DNA from: UKL13-2 sp031414695
GTDB taxonomy: Bacteria > Pseudomonadota > Gammaproteobacteria > Burkholderiales > Usitatibacteraceae
DNA: 64,000 nt
Assembly (NCBI GenBank): GCA_031414695.1
Contig: JANNWG010000064.1
Location: 28,123 to 92,122, forward strand
Direction of reading: 5' to 3'
Made by a program: the position numbers and the translations under genes
Notes under the pieces: generated by a model
The model's input: only the letters and a program-made list of their open reading frames with translations
Database searches by the model: none
What the model was told of the DNA's origin: nothing
In this document: piece by piece, positions 35,728 to 43,686 of the stretch
How positions within the stretch are numbered: the first letter of the stretch is position 1
Layout: each line of letters starts with the position of its first letter

Positions 35728-36666
35728 ATGTTGATTCGCAAACAATTTGCACGTTTACTTTATTTCCTTTTATGTTGGCAAATAGTTGGTGGCATTGTTG
35801 CTGCAGCCGAGACTGCAACATTCAAAGAACGCTACGCGATATTTGATGCACAAATCAATGCCATTGTATTCAAAGATATTACAGATGCAGAAAAGCATGA
35901 TGCAATCGTCGCAGCATTCCAGCAATTTTCACCTGAACCAATTACGCTAGCCAGCATTAAAGGTTTAGCGGTGGATGAGCTAAATATTTTACAGCGTGCG
36001 CTATCCGCTACCGTATTTTATGCGCGCGCATCGCGGCATGCTGCACAAATGGCATTAGTAAGCGAGGCGTTGATTGCAAAAAAAACAATTACTCCTCAGC
36101 ACATAGAGGAACAGTACGAGGCTTTTGTGCGAACGCGTTTGTTTGATGAGGCTAGGCGATGGCATATGCAATATCCAGCGGCTGCTAAGACAGCATTGCC
36201 GATAATGGTGGATGACACCAGCATTAAAAGTGGTGAAGCGAGTGAGTGGATTATTTCGCCTGATAAGCGCCAAATCACACGGCGTCGCGTAGATTTAAGC
36301 CAAGACTGGATGATGGTAGTCGTGTCACACCAATCGTGTGGATTTTCAAGACGCGCGACTAACGCGATCTATTCGGATGCTACTCGCTTAAAGCGTCTCA
36401 AAGCGCGCGCAAAATGGGTGACGCCACAAGACGGCAGTATTCAGATTGATGTACTACAAAAATGGAATAAAGAAAACATAGAAGCGCCAGTGTCTGTTGT
36501 ACACATTGCGAGCGAGTGGCCGTTCGAGAAATTTTCTTCTACGCCGATCTTTTACTTTTTGAAAGCAGGTAAGGTGGTTGAATCATTTTCAGGCTGGCCG
36601 AAAGAGGGAAATTTCGAAAAATTAGATGCTGCGTTGGATAGGTTGGCGTTAGTGGGTGTGAGGTAG
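35728..36666 (+). CDS. Secreted protein with thioredoxin-like CGFS motif
   Basis: I do not recognise the family. The 312-residue product has an N-terminal signal (about 8-28, LLYFLLCWQIVGGIVAAAE), a helical middle part (about 30-150), and a C-terminal region. That region contains MMVVVSHQSCGFSRRATNAI with CGFS at 204-207, and FSSTPIFYFLKAGKVVESFSGWP near 270-290. The pattern strand-CxxS-helix followed by a Pro-containing strand resembles a thioredoxin fold with a monothiol site like that of glutaredoxins. I start at the ATG at 35728 because AGAGGT lies seven bases upstream. Confidence 0.65.
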   Translation: MLIRKQFARLLYFLLCWQIVGGIVAAAETATFKERYAIFDAQINAIVFKDITDAEKHDAIVAAFQQFSPEPITLASIKGLAVDELNILQRALSATVFYARASRHAAQMALVSEALIAKKTITPQHIEEQYEAFVRTRLFDEARRWHMQYPAAAKTALPIMVDDTSIKSGEASEWIISPDKRQITRRRVDLSQDWMMVVVSHQSCGFSRRATNAIYSDATRLKRLKARAKWVTPQDGSIQIDVLQKWNKENIEAPVSVVHIASEWPFEKFSSTPIFYFLKAGKVVESFSGWPKEGNFEKLDAALDRLALVGVR

Positions 36667-36690
36667 TCGTGAGTGCAGTGAGATTACGAT

Positions 36691-36813
36691 GCAATCCCTC
36701 CCAACCTCCCTTTTCAAATGGAGGAGTTGATGTCAGGCATCAATAACAATTCGTTACGTTGCAACTGAAATCAGAACTCCTCCCTTTGAAAAAGGGAGGT
36801 TGGGAGGGATTGC
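36691..36813. repeat. Family C inverted repeat (CCTCCC/GGGAGG)
   Basis: The left arm at 36691-36728 (GCAATCCCTCCCAACCTCCC and on) pairs with the right arm at 36775-36813 (ending GGTTGGGAGGGATTGC), around a 46-base centre. Each arm is itself partly self-complementary. A half copy with AAAAGGGAGGTTAGG lies near 50110. Confidence 0.85.
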
Positions 36814-36855
36814 GTGACACTTCAGCAGCAACAAACTTAATGTGCAGAAAAAATA

Positions 36856-36926
36856 AAACCCAATATAGAAGAGTATTTTCAGCACTATTTGCCTGAAAAT
36901 ACCCGCCAATACTAGGGTTTAATTTT
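36856..36926. repeat. Family B repeat copy 4 (convergent with acnA)
   Basis: AAACCC at 36856 pairs with GGGTTT near 36915-36920, and TATTTTCAG pairs with CTGAAAATA (inner arms), followed by CCCGCCAATACTAGGG and a T-rich tail. It lies between the CGFS-motif gene (+) and acnA (-), so it could end transcripts from both sides. Confidence 0.8.
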
Positions 36927-36940
36927 TTTGCCGCAATAAC

Positions 36941-39646
36941 CTAAGCCGCCTTCGACACCAACTCCCGCAACACATACGGCAATATTCCGCCGTGTAAATA
37001 GTAGTCCACTTCAATCGGCGTATCGATACGTAGCAGCACGGTGGTGACGTGTTTGCTGCCATCTTTACGAGTGATGTGCAATGTCACATCCATCTGCGGT
37101 TTGATACCCGCTTCTAATCCAGTGATGTCAAACGATTCATTGCCGATTAAGCCGAGTGAGTCTGCGGATTCGCCATTCTTAAATTGGCATGCGAGTACGC
37201 CCATGCCGATTAAGTTTGAGCGGTGGATACGCTCGAACGATTTTGCAATCACTGCTTTTACACCAAGTAATTGCGTGCCCTTTGCCGCCCAATCGCGCGA
37301 GGAGCCGGTGCCGTATTCTTCGCCGCCGAAGATGACGGTGGGTGTGCCTTCGCTGATGTATTGCATGGCGGCGTCGTAGATGTAGGTCTGCTCACCGCTT
37401 GGTTGCATCAGCGTGAGCCCGCCTTCGATGCGTGATTTATCGGCGTTGAGCGGCAACATCAAATTCTTAATGCGCACGTTAGCAAAGGTGCCGCGCATCA
37501 TCACTTCATGGTTACCACGGCGCGCGCCGTAGCTGTTGAAATCGGGCTTCAATACTTTATTGCCAATCAAATATTTACCAGCAGGCGAGGTGTCTTTGAT
37601 CGAGCCTGCGGGTGAGATGTGATCGGTAGTAACAGAGTCGCCGAAGATGCCCAGGGCGCGCGCGCCTTTGACGTCTTTTGCTACGCCCGCGCTCATGCCG
37701 AAGTTGTCGCCAAAAAACGGCGGCTCTGCAATGTAGGTGGAGGTCGGCCAATCATAGACTTGCCCAGCCACGCCTTTGATGTTTTGCCAGAGCGGATTGT
37801 CCGCGCCCAGATTCGAATACAAGCGTTGGAAGGTGGCGGGGTCTTTGGCGAAATTCATCACGGCGGCAATCTCAGCCGAAGTCGGCCAAATATCTTTCAA
37901 ATACACTGGGCCATTAGTGCCATTACCAACAGGCTCATTTTCTAAATCGCGCAACACCGTTCCCGCAATCGCGTAGGCCACCACCAGCGGTGGGGATGCT
38001 AAGAAATTCGCACGAATATTGGCGTGAATGCGCGCTTCAAAATTACGATTGCCAGAGAGAACAGCAGCGGCGACTAAATCATGATTCACAATGGCTTCAT
38101 TAAATGCAGGTGTTAAATCGCCCGCATTGCCGATACAGGTTGTGCAGCCATAGCCTGCGAGATAAAAGCCCAATTTCTCTAAGTAAGGCAGCAAGCCAGC
38201 CTTAGTCAAATAGTCGGTGACGACACGTGAGCCTGGGGCTAATGAAGTCTTAATATGCGGCGCGACTGTTAAGCCATGTTCGACTGCTTTTTTAGCCAGC
38301 AATCCGGCGGCTAACAACACGCCGGGGTTTGAGGTGTTGGTGCAAGAGGTAATCGCTGCAATCAGCACATCGCCCGAGCCAATTTCTACACCGTCTTTAG
38401 TAGCGAAGCGTTTTGCAAGATCGTCGGCTGATTTTGCAAAGCCGCTATCCGCAATGGGTTTTGAAAATAGATCTGTAAATTGTGATTTCATCTTGCCAAG
38501 CTCAATACGATCTTGCGGGCGCTTAGGGCCGGCGAGTGAGGCGCGAATCGAATCCAAATCAAGCGCGAGTGAAGTTGAGTAATTGCAGTCTCCTGCCATC
38601 GGCACGCCATACAAGCCTTGCGCTTTGAAGTAAGCGGCGAAGGCATCCACTTCTTCGGCAGTGCGACCCGTTGATTTCATGAAATCAATGGTGGTGTCAT
38701 CTACCGGAAAGAAACCCATCGTCGCGCCGTATTCGGGTGCCATGTTAGCAATGGTGGCGCGGTCGGGCAGCGCCAGTGAGGCAGTGCCTTCACCAAAAAA
38801 CTCCACAAACTTACCGACAACTTTTGCCTTACGCAGCATCTCAGTCACGGTGAGTACGAGGTCAGTTGCGGTCACGCCTTCGCGTAGCTTGCCGGTGAGA
38901 TTTACACCCACTACATCGGGTGTTAAGAAATAAACCGGCTGGCCGAGCATACCGGCTTCGGCCTCAATACCACCCACGCCCCAGCCGACCACGCCAATGC
39001 CGTTAATCATTGTGGTGTGCGAGTCAGTACCGACCAAGGTATCAGGATAATAAACGCCGCCCTTATTGTGCACGCCACGCGCGAGGTATTCGAGATTCAC
39101 CTGATGCACGATGCCGATGCCCGGTGGCACGACCTTGAATGTATCAAAGGCTTGCATGCCCCATTTCATGAATTGATAGCGCTCCACATTGCGCTGAAAT
39201 TCGAGCTTCATATTCAAATCAAGCGAATCTGCCGTGCCGTAATGGTCAATCTGCACTGAGTGGTCAACCACCAAATCAACAGGCACTAATGGCTCGATGA
39301 CTTTTGGATTTTTACCCATCTTACTCACCACACCACGCATCGCGGCTAAGTCAGCGAGTAACGGAATACCTGTGAAATCCTGCAACACCACACGCGCCAC
39401 GATGAAGGGAATTTCATTCGAGCGTTGATCATTTGGCTGCCAATTGGCAAGCTGCTTCACATGCTCTTCGCTAACTTTTTTGCCATCTACATTTCGCAAT
39501 ACCGCTTCGAGCACGATGCGAATTGAGATAGGCAGCTTGGCAACATTAGGGTAAGTTTTAGCAAGCTCAGGCAATGAATAAAATTGACCTGATTTGCCAG
39601 AGGCAAGGGTGAATGATTGCAGCGTGTTGTGAGTATTGTGTGACAT
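36941..39646 (-). CDS. acnA: Aconitate hydratase A
   Basis: This [4Fe-4S] enzyme interconverts citrate and isocitrate in the TCA cycle. At 901 residues it is the AcnA/IRP length. Cluster cysteines lie in AAITSCTNTSNPGVLL (near 430) and YGCTTCIGNAGDL (near 500). The swivel domain has GTFANVRIKN and EEYGTGSSRDWAAKG. AGGA lies 6-9 bases before the ATG. The following gene on this strand is unrelated, so it is probably monocistronic. AcnD at 46218 is a separate paralogue for 2-methylcitrate. Confidence 0.96.
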   Translation of the reverse strand: MSHNTHNTLQSFTLASGKSGQFYSLPELAKTYPNVAKLPISIRIVLEAVLRNVDGKKVSEEHVKQLANWQPNDQRSNEIPFIVARVVLQDFTGIPLLADLAAMRGVVSKMGKNPKVIEPLVPVDLVVDHSVQIDHYGTADSLDLNMKLEFQRNVERYQFMKWGMQAFDTFKVVPPGIGIVHQVNLEYLARGVHNKGGVYYPDTLVGTDSHTTMINGIGVVGWGVGGIEAEAGMLGQPVYFLTPDVVGVNLTGKLREGVTATDLVLTVTEMLRKAKVVGKFVEFFGEGTASLALPDRATIANMAPEYGATMGFFPVDDTTIDFMKSTGRTAEEVDAFAAYFKAQGLYGVPMAGDCNYSTSLALDLDSIRASLAGPKRPQDRIELGKMKSQFTDLFSKPIADSGFAKSADDLAKRFATKDGVEIGSGDVLIAAITSCTNTSNPGVLLAAGLLAKKAVEHGLTVAPHIKTSLAPGSRVVTDYLTKAGLLPYLEKLGFYLAGYGCTTCIGNAGDLTPAFNEAIVNHDLVAAAVLSGNRNFEARIHANIRANFLASPPLVVAYAIAGTVLRDLENEPVGNGTNGPVYLKDIWPTSAEIAAVMNFAKDPATFQRLYSNLGADNPLWQNIKGVAGQVYDWPTSTYIAEPPFFGDNFGMSAGVAKDVKGARALGIFGDSVTTDHISPAGSIKDTSPAGKYLIGNKVLKPDFNSYGARRGNHEVMMRGTFANVRIKNLMLPLNADKSRIEGGLTLMQPSGEQTYIYDAAMQYISEGTPTVIFGGEEYGTGSSRDWAAKGTQLLGVKAVIAKSFERIHRSNLIGMGVLACQFKNGESADSLGLIGNESFDITGLEAGIKPQMDVTLHITRKDGSKHVTTVLLRIDTPIEVDYYLHGGILPYVLRELVSKAA

Positions 39647-39710
39647 GGCTATCCTTAAAGTGTGGCTAAGTTGGCGGTGTTTGATGCGGCCCTAGATTGG
39701 TCTGAAAAAA

Positions 39711-40115
39711 CTAAATGGCAGGATTAATGATTTTAAGCCCTTTGAAATAGTCGCGATGAAAACTAGCATCACGGGTAATGAGCGTGCCCGCTTGCAGCAT
39801 CGCATGCGAGCCTATCAGGAAATCAGCGACGAGACGCTCACGTTCGCCACCACGTTGGCGAAAGCGCCGATACATTACGCCTGCACGCATTGCGGCCTGC
39901 TCGCTGATGGGCACAAAGCGAATGCCGAATTCAGCCATCGCCTCAAGTGCTGTTTCCATCGGGTTAGTGTAGGCACAAATTTCAGCCATCACGGCATCGC
40001 AAATGATCACGTCGTCTATCTCAGCGGCGGCAGAAAGTGCGATAGCTGAAGCCTCAGCAAATTTCTTATCGTTGCTAATCACATCAAGCAACACGGAGGA
40101 GTCAACTGCAATCAT
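39711..40115 (-). CDS. vapC: PIN-domain ribonuclease toxin VapC
   Basis: VapC toxins are metal-dependent RNases that cleave tRNA or rRNA. The 134-residue product starts MIAVDSSVLLDVISND with the first acidic residue. It has DAVMAEIC with Asp/Glu in the middle and VADFLIGSHAMLQAGTLITRDASFHRDYF with the last acidic residues, the PIN quartet pattern. The ATG overlaps the stop of the AbrB-type antitoxin gene (ATGA at 40112-40115), typical of vapBC operons. Confidence 0.92.
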   Translation of the reverse strand: MIAVDSSVLLDVISNDKKFAEASAIALSAAAEIDDVIICDAVMAEICAYTNPMETALEAMAEFGIRFVPISEQAAMRAGVMYRRFRQRGGERERLVADFLIGSHAMLQAGTLITRDASFHRDYFKGLKIINPAI

Positions 40116-40357
40116 GGCTCAACTGGATCGCTCGGCGCGCGACCGCGCAGCTCACGCATGACATCATCTGTGGTCATGCCGTCGGGCAGCTCCGCCGAGC
40201 CTCGAAGCTTTGCAATCGCCGCAGAAACATCTTTACGCAAAATGATGCGGCCGCGTTCGATTTGTACGATTAACTTTGTGCCCTTGCTTAATCCCAACGC
40301 GTCACGCGCCTCTTTGGGCAGGGTGATTTGACCGCGTTCGGCGACAGTGGCATCCAT
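40112..40357 (-). CDS. vapB: AbrB/MazE-type antitoxin VapB
   Basis: The 81-residue product has an N-terminal swapped-hairpin DNA-binding domain, ATVAERGQITLPKEARDALGLSKGTKLIVQIERGRIIL (residues 3 to about 40). The C-terminal tail presumably neutralises VapC. It would repress its own promoter. AGGAG precedes the ATG, and three 8-base direct repeats lie just upstream (40372-40395) and could be its operator. Confidence 0.92.
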   Translation of the reverse strand: MDATVAERGQITLPKEARDALGLSKGTKLIVQIERGRIILRKDVSAAIAKLRGSAELPDGMTTDDVMRELRGRAPSDPVEP

Positions 40358-40371
40358 GTTGGCTCCTTATT

Positions 40372-40395
40372 CGTATTAGCGTGTTAGCGTATTAG
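40372..40395. promoter_or_regulatory. Three 8-base direct repeats upstream of vapB
   Basis: CGTATTAG, CGTGTTAG and CGTATTAG follow each other without spacing, about 15 bases upstream of the vapB start. Autoregulation of vapBC makes an operator role plausible. A similar GTGTATTCGTGTATTAGTG run occurs before the deiodinase-like gene near 42933-42951, so this may instead be a repeat. Confidence 0.4.
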
Positions 40396-40559
40396 TGATA
40401 ATAACTTAGCGTAATTAGTATGCGCTGGATTTTTTTCTGACGCAAGAAGTATGAATTGTTATTGCATACTAAACTACGCAGAATAACCTGACAAAGTATA
40501 AACAACGTATAAATAAGGCGCGCTGAAAAATACTAATTATCATTATTAATCAAATGGAT

Positions 40560-40849
40560 AAATAAGTTTTTAGCTTGCATGTGGCCTTTGAGGCGCGAAA
40601 GTAGGGCGGAGATTTCATCTGATGAAAGCACAATCAGAAGACGCCTTCGTACCGTTGGACGCGCGAGGCCGTCAGGCCATGGAGTTCGATGCTAAGCACC
40701 TTTTGATACATAAATAGCAACCTCGAAATTGCGATAGGGTGTGTAGATGCCGACACGTTTCGTTCCGCAGCAAGGAAAGTCAGGAACGCCTCCACCTCGT
40801 CGTTGGCCATTTCTTTTGAGTAGCGCTTTCCCGACCAAAGTATGAATAA
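40560..40849 (-). pseudogene. Decayed integron-type tyrosine recombinase (intI-like remnant)
   Basis: No start-to-stop frame survives, but the minus strand from 40849 reads LFILWSGKRYSKEMANDEVE and then AFLTFLAAERNVSAST, and later LLFMYQKVLSIELHG. These match the N-terminal SAM-like domain of IntI-type integrases (EVEAFLTHLAVERNVSASTQNQAL-like). The frame stops at 40634-40636. After a frame change, IVLSSDEISALLSRLKG (40632 down to about 40582) matches the next conserved block. The catalytic domain is missing. It lies between vapB and the GGDEF gene. Confidence 0.75.
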
Positions 40850-40945
40850 ACAACACTAGTAAACTTAGTTCTCCTAAGTCTTAAGGCAGTAGCGCAAATA
40901 ACGAATTCGTTCGCGTCGTTGTTTTCTGCGGAAAAACAGCGCCGT

Positions 40946-42085
40946 TTATTCCGCTGCCGTCGCGGCCACAACGATACGTCCTCTACCGGCACGTTTCGCT
41001 TCGTACATCGCGGTGTCGGCGCGATTAAGTAACGTTTCGAACGAAGTCAGCCCGTGGGCAATGCCAATGCTCAACGAAACCGAAACAGAGGTTGTTGGGG
41101 TCTCGATTGTTTTTGCCAGCAGATGATCAATGATTTTCTGCGCAACCTCAACAGCGGCGGTCTGCGAAGTATTCGGTAGTAAAACCGCGAACTCATCGCC
41201 GCCTAATCGTCCGCAAACGTCCGATGTGCGCAGTTCTTGTGTCAATGTTTCCGCAACCAGCACCAGCGCCGCGTCACCAATTTGGTGGCCGTGTTGATCA
41301 TTAATTTGTTTGAATTGATCGACGTCGATGATGAGCATGGTCGACGCGCGCTTTTCGCGCAGGGCGAGGTCGAGAATTGCTGAGGCCGTCGACGTATACG
41401 CACGGCGATTGTTGAGTCCAGTTAAGCCATCCGTATTAGCGAGGAATTCAGCTATGCGCGTCGCATGGCGCAATTCATGCGCTAAGCGAAAGCTTCGTGT
41501 GATCGAGGCGTTGTGGACATATATCGCGCGAATGCTTGTAAGAAAAAACCAAAGCCCTGCCGCGGCCAATATTGTTGTCTGGGTTTCGCCACGCAAAAGT
41601 AAAAGCACAACAATTGGTACGAGAAGTACGACAGTCACGCCAACGGCCAAGCGCGTAAAAACGCCGTATGCCGGTAGGGCCGCGCCGCCCAAGCCAATCA
41701 AAAACGCGTAGGTCATACACATATGAACGAGCGAATCATGTGGCGTGACAATCGCCGTACCAATTCCCCAGACTGGAACAGCCAGCGACAAGGTAATCAA
41801 ATACGGCACCCACCAGCGTAGCAGATCGTCACCTTGCGGCTTTTGGTATAGGTATGCAAAAAAGAGCGCGGCACGCAACGATGATACGACGATCACCGTC
41901 ACAATCCATGATTTCAAGTGCTTCGGATTGGCAACAGGCCACATCATCCCCGCCCAAATCGCGCCGGCCATCATCAACGCAAACACACTTTGCAATGATT
42001 GTTTATAGAGCAATTGCAATTTGTCGATGTGGACAAGTTTGTCGATATCAGCGACGTGCAATGCTGGGCGGATGGTTGAATTCAA
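40946..42085 (-). CDS. Diguanylate cyclase with N-terminal membrane domain
   Basis: This cyclase would make c-di-GMP. The 379-residue product has about five or six membrane helices (about 30-185), a short linker and a GGDEF domain (about 215-375). The active site GGDEF is intact and an RxxD inhibitory site lies before it (RTSDVCGRLGGDEF). The DGLTGLNNRRAY and DIDQFKQIND-like (DVDQFKQINDQHGHQIGD) motifs are complete. The coding sequence looks richer in GC than its neighbours and lies next to an integrase remnant. Confidence 0.92.
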   Translation of the reverse strand: MNSTIRPALHVADIDKLVHIDKLQLLYKQSLQSVFALMMAGAIWAGMMWPVANPKHLKSWIVTVIVVSSLRAALFFAYLYQKPQGDDLLRWWVPYLITLSLAVPVWGIGTAIVTPHDSLVHMCMTYAFLIGLGGAALPAYGVFTRLAVGVTVVLLVPIVVLLLLRGETQTTILAAAGLWFFLTSIRAIYVHNASITRSFRLAHELRHATRIAEFLANTDGLTGLNNRRAYTSTASAILDLALREKRASTMLIIDVDQFKQINDQHGHQIGDAALVLVAETLTQELRTSDVCGRLGGDEFAVLLPNTSQTAAVEVAQKIIDHLLAKTIETPTTSVSVSLSIGIAHGLTSFETLLNRADTAMYEAKRAGRGRIVVAATAAE

Positions 42086-42219
42086 GTGGATTGCGATTTA
42101 GTAGTTTGGCGACTGCGACATGCAGATTAGCTGAATGTAGTTTACTCGTAGTGGATGCGTGACTCAGTTGTGCTGAGTGGCAGTACGGCGAATGACGAGA
42201 AAGAACGGCCTTGCAGCGT

Positions 42220-42251
42220 CGGCAGCGTTGGTGTCCGGCAGCGTTGGAGTC
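42220..42251. repeat. 16-base tandem duplication upstream of the GGDEF gene
   Basis: CGGCAGCGTTGGTGTC at 42220-42235 is followed at once by CGGCAGCGTTGGAGTC at 42236-42251, one mismatch. It lies in the 250-base region between the GGDEF gene (-) and the small membrane protein (+), so it could be a binding site for a regulator. Nothing else was recognised in 42086-42335. Confidence 0.6.
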
Positions 42252-42335
42252 AAGTCTAGCTAAGTAGCATCAGATGCAAGTCAAGCTACCTAAAATGCTG
42301 AGGTGTTAACGTGATGATTCCTGAAAATAACATAA

Positions 42336-42758
42336 ATGCAAACTCCTAACTCGCTCGATACACTTAGCCCACGCAAAAAGCTTCGCACTGGAATTGCGAT
42401 GGCGTTTGTGGGGGTACTTTTGTCTGTACTCATGTTTACTTATCCTGCGCAATTACGCGTGCCGCTTTGGGTGGCGTTGATGGCAAGTGCTGCGTTTGTT
42501 ATTTCAGGTGTGGCGGTTGCGCTTCATGCTTTTGTATCCGCTAAGACATACGGTTGGTGCATTGTTGTTTTGCTAATTGTATTGACCTGCATTCCGGGTT
42601 GGATTGCGTTTGGTCCTGTGGTGCGAGTGTGCGGCGCAAGCATCTCGCTGCTAGAAGGACAATTTGGCTGCCGTACGGCATTCGCACTTTCTACCTTGCT
42701 AATGATCGGCTTATGCTTGCTGGCAGTGCAGAGTGCGATGAAGGCAAAAGCCGAATAG
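42336..42758 (+). CDS. Hypothetical small membrane protein
   Basis: I do not recognise this 140-residue protein. It has a short charged N-terminus (about 1-18) and four hydrophobic helices (roughly 19-36, 43-66, 73-92 and 112-131), with a Cys-containing loop GPVVRVCGASISLLEGQFGC between the last two. It is probably in the inner membrane. No strong ribosome binding site is seen. No functional partner is evident in the neighbourhood. Confidence 0.6.
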   Translation: MQTPNSLDTLSPRKKLRTGIAMAFVGVLLSVLMFTYPAQLRVPLWVALMASAAFVISGVAVALHAFVSAKTYGWCIVVLLIVLTCIPGWIAFGPVVRVCGASISLLEGQFGCRTAFALSTLLMIGLCLLAVQSAMKAKAE

Positions 42759-42909
42759 CATTTGTTAATATAAATCGAGTTAAATATTATTCCCCAAATC
42801 ATCAACGCGCTAAGAAAATCTAAGAATTGCATGTCAAGTTCAACAACGACATTTGGCTTACGATGTTTTTCTACAAAGTCATTTGAAGAGCGCTGTTTTC
42901 CATTGCATC

Positions 42910-42955
42910 TGTAAATGGCCGCCGCCATTGGTGTATTCGTGTATTAGTGTATTCT
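42910..42955. repeat. Family B partial copy and GTGTATT repeats
   Basis: GTAAATGGCCGCCGCCATTGGTGT resembles the right half of the family B unit (TGCCCGCCAATATTGGTGTTT in copy 2). It is followed by GTATTCGTGTATTAGTGTATTC, a run of near repeats. The gap 42759-42985 has nothing else I can name. Confidence 0.5.
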
Positions 42956-42985
42956 CGCCCCACTATTAAGCAGAAAACACCATCT

Positions 42986-43648
42986 ATGACCCACGCTAAA
43001 ATTCCACTTGATTTTGATCGGTTACCGTTAGCGCAGATGCAATCGCGCGCGAATGAATTTCATGCTGAAGTGATGCGCCGGCGCACGGTGCGGGATTTTT
43101 CGTCAGCACCGGTGCCGCGAGCGCTTATCGAAAAATGCATTGCGGCTGCGGGCTGTGCGCCGAGCGGGGCGAACCAGCAGCCGTGGCGGTTTGTGGCCAT
43201 TGCCGACGCCGCGGTTAAAAAAACAATTCGTGATGCCGCTGAAGCGGAGGAGCGAGAATTTTATGAACACCGTGTCACTGATGCGTGGCGTAGCGCACTG
43301 GCACCGTTGGGCACTGACGCGGCGAAACCGTTCCTCGAAACGGCGCCGTGGTTGATTGCGGTGTTTTATGAGGCCTACGGTTATGCTGCCGATGGTGGCA
43401 AAGAGAAGCGCTACTATCCGATTGACTCGACTGGTATTGCGACTGGATTTTTAATCGCTAGCTTGCATCATGCTGGCTTGGCGTCTCTCACTCATACACC
43501 AAGCCCGATGGCTTTTTTGAATACTATTTTGGGGCGCCCTGATAATGAGCGGCCATTTGTATTGTTAGTGGTGGGCTATCCTGCTGATAACGCGATGGTG
43601 CCTGCTATCTCACGAAAGTCGCTCGACGAAATTGCGACATTTCTCTAG
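42986..43648 (+). CDS. Nitroreductase-fold flavoprotein, iodotyrosine-deiodinase-like
   Basis: The 220-residue FMN-dependent nitroreductase-fold protein starts near RRRTVRDFSSAPVPRALIEKCI, followed by AGCAPSGANQQPWRFVAI with the FMN-binding Arg/Ser residues. The lid-like segment EEREFYEHRVTDAWRSALAPL and TAPWLIAVF resemble the iodotyrosine deiodinase subfamily, which reductively dehalogenates halotyrosines in characterised bacterial and animal members. The natural substrate is unknown. The ATG at 42986 is preferred over an upstream frame from 42947. Confidence 0.82.
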   Translation: MTHAKIPLDFDRLPLAQMQSRANEFHAEVMRRRTVRDFSSAPVPRALIEKCIAAAGCAPSGANQQPWRFVAIADAAVKKTIRDAAEAEEREFYEHRVTDAWRSALAPLGTDAAKPFLETAPWLIAVFYEAYGYAADGGKEKRYYPIDSTGIATGFLIASLHHAGLASLTHTPSPMAFLNTILGRPDNERPFVLLVVGYPADNAMVPAISRKSLDEIATFL

Positions 43649-43686
43649 ATTGGTGCGTTGATCTGCAACATATATGGAGTCATAAC

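Noticed and set aside
39711..40357. VapBC as an integron cassette of the decayed integrase
   Set aside because: Cassettes should lie on the attI side, that is, beyond the 5' end of the integrase; VapBC is on the 3' side, and I see no attC-like site.
40780..40992. 70-codon minus-strand open frame across the integrase remnant and the GGDEF end
   Set aside because: It is in a different frame from the recombinase-like residues and overlaps the GGDEF gene; the frame is accidental.
42524..42928. 134-codon minus-strand open frame across the small membrane protein and following gap
   Set aside because: It is largely antisense to the hydrophobic protein at 42336 and shows no known motif; I looked at the 42760-42905 part as a possible transposon scar but found no match.
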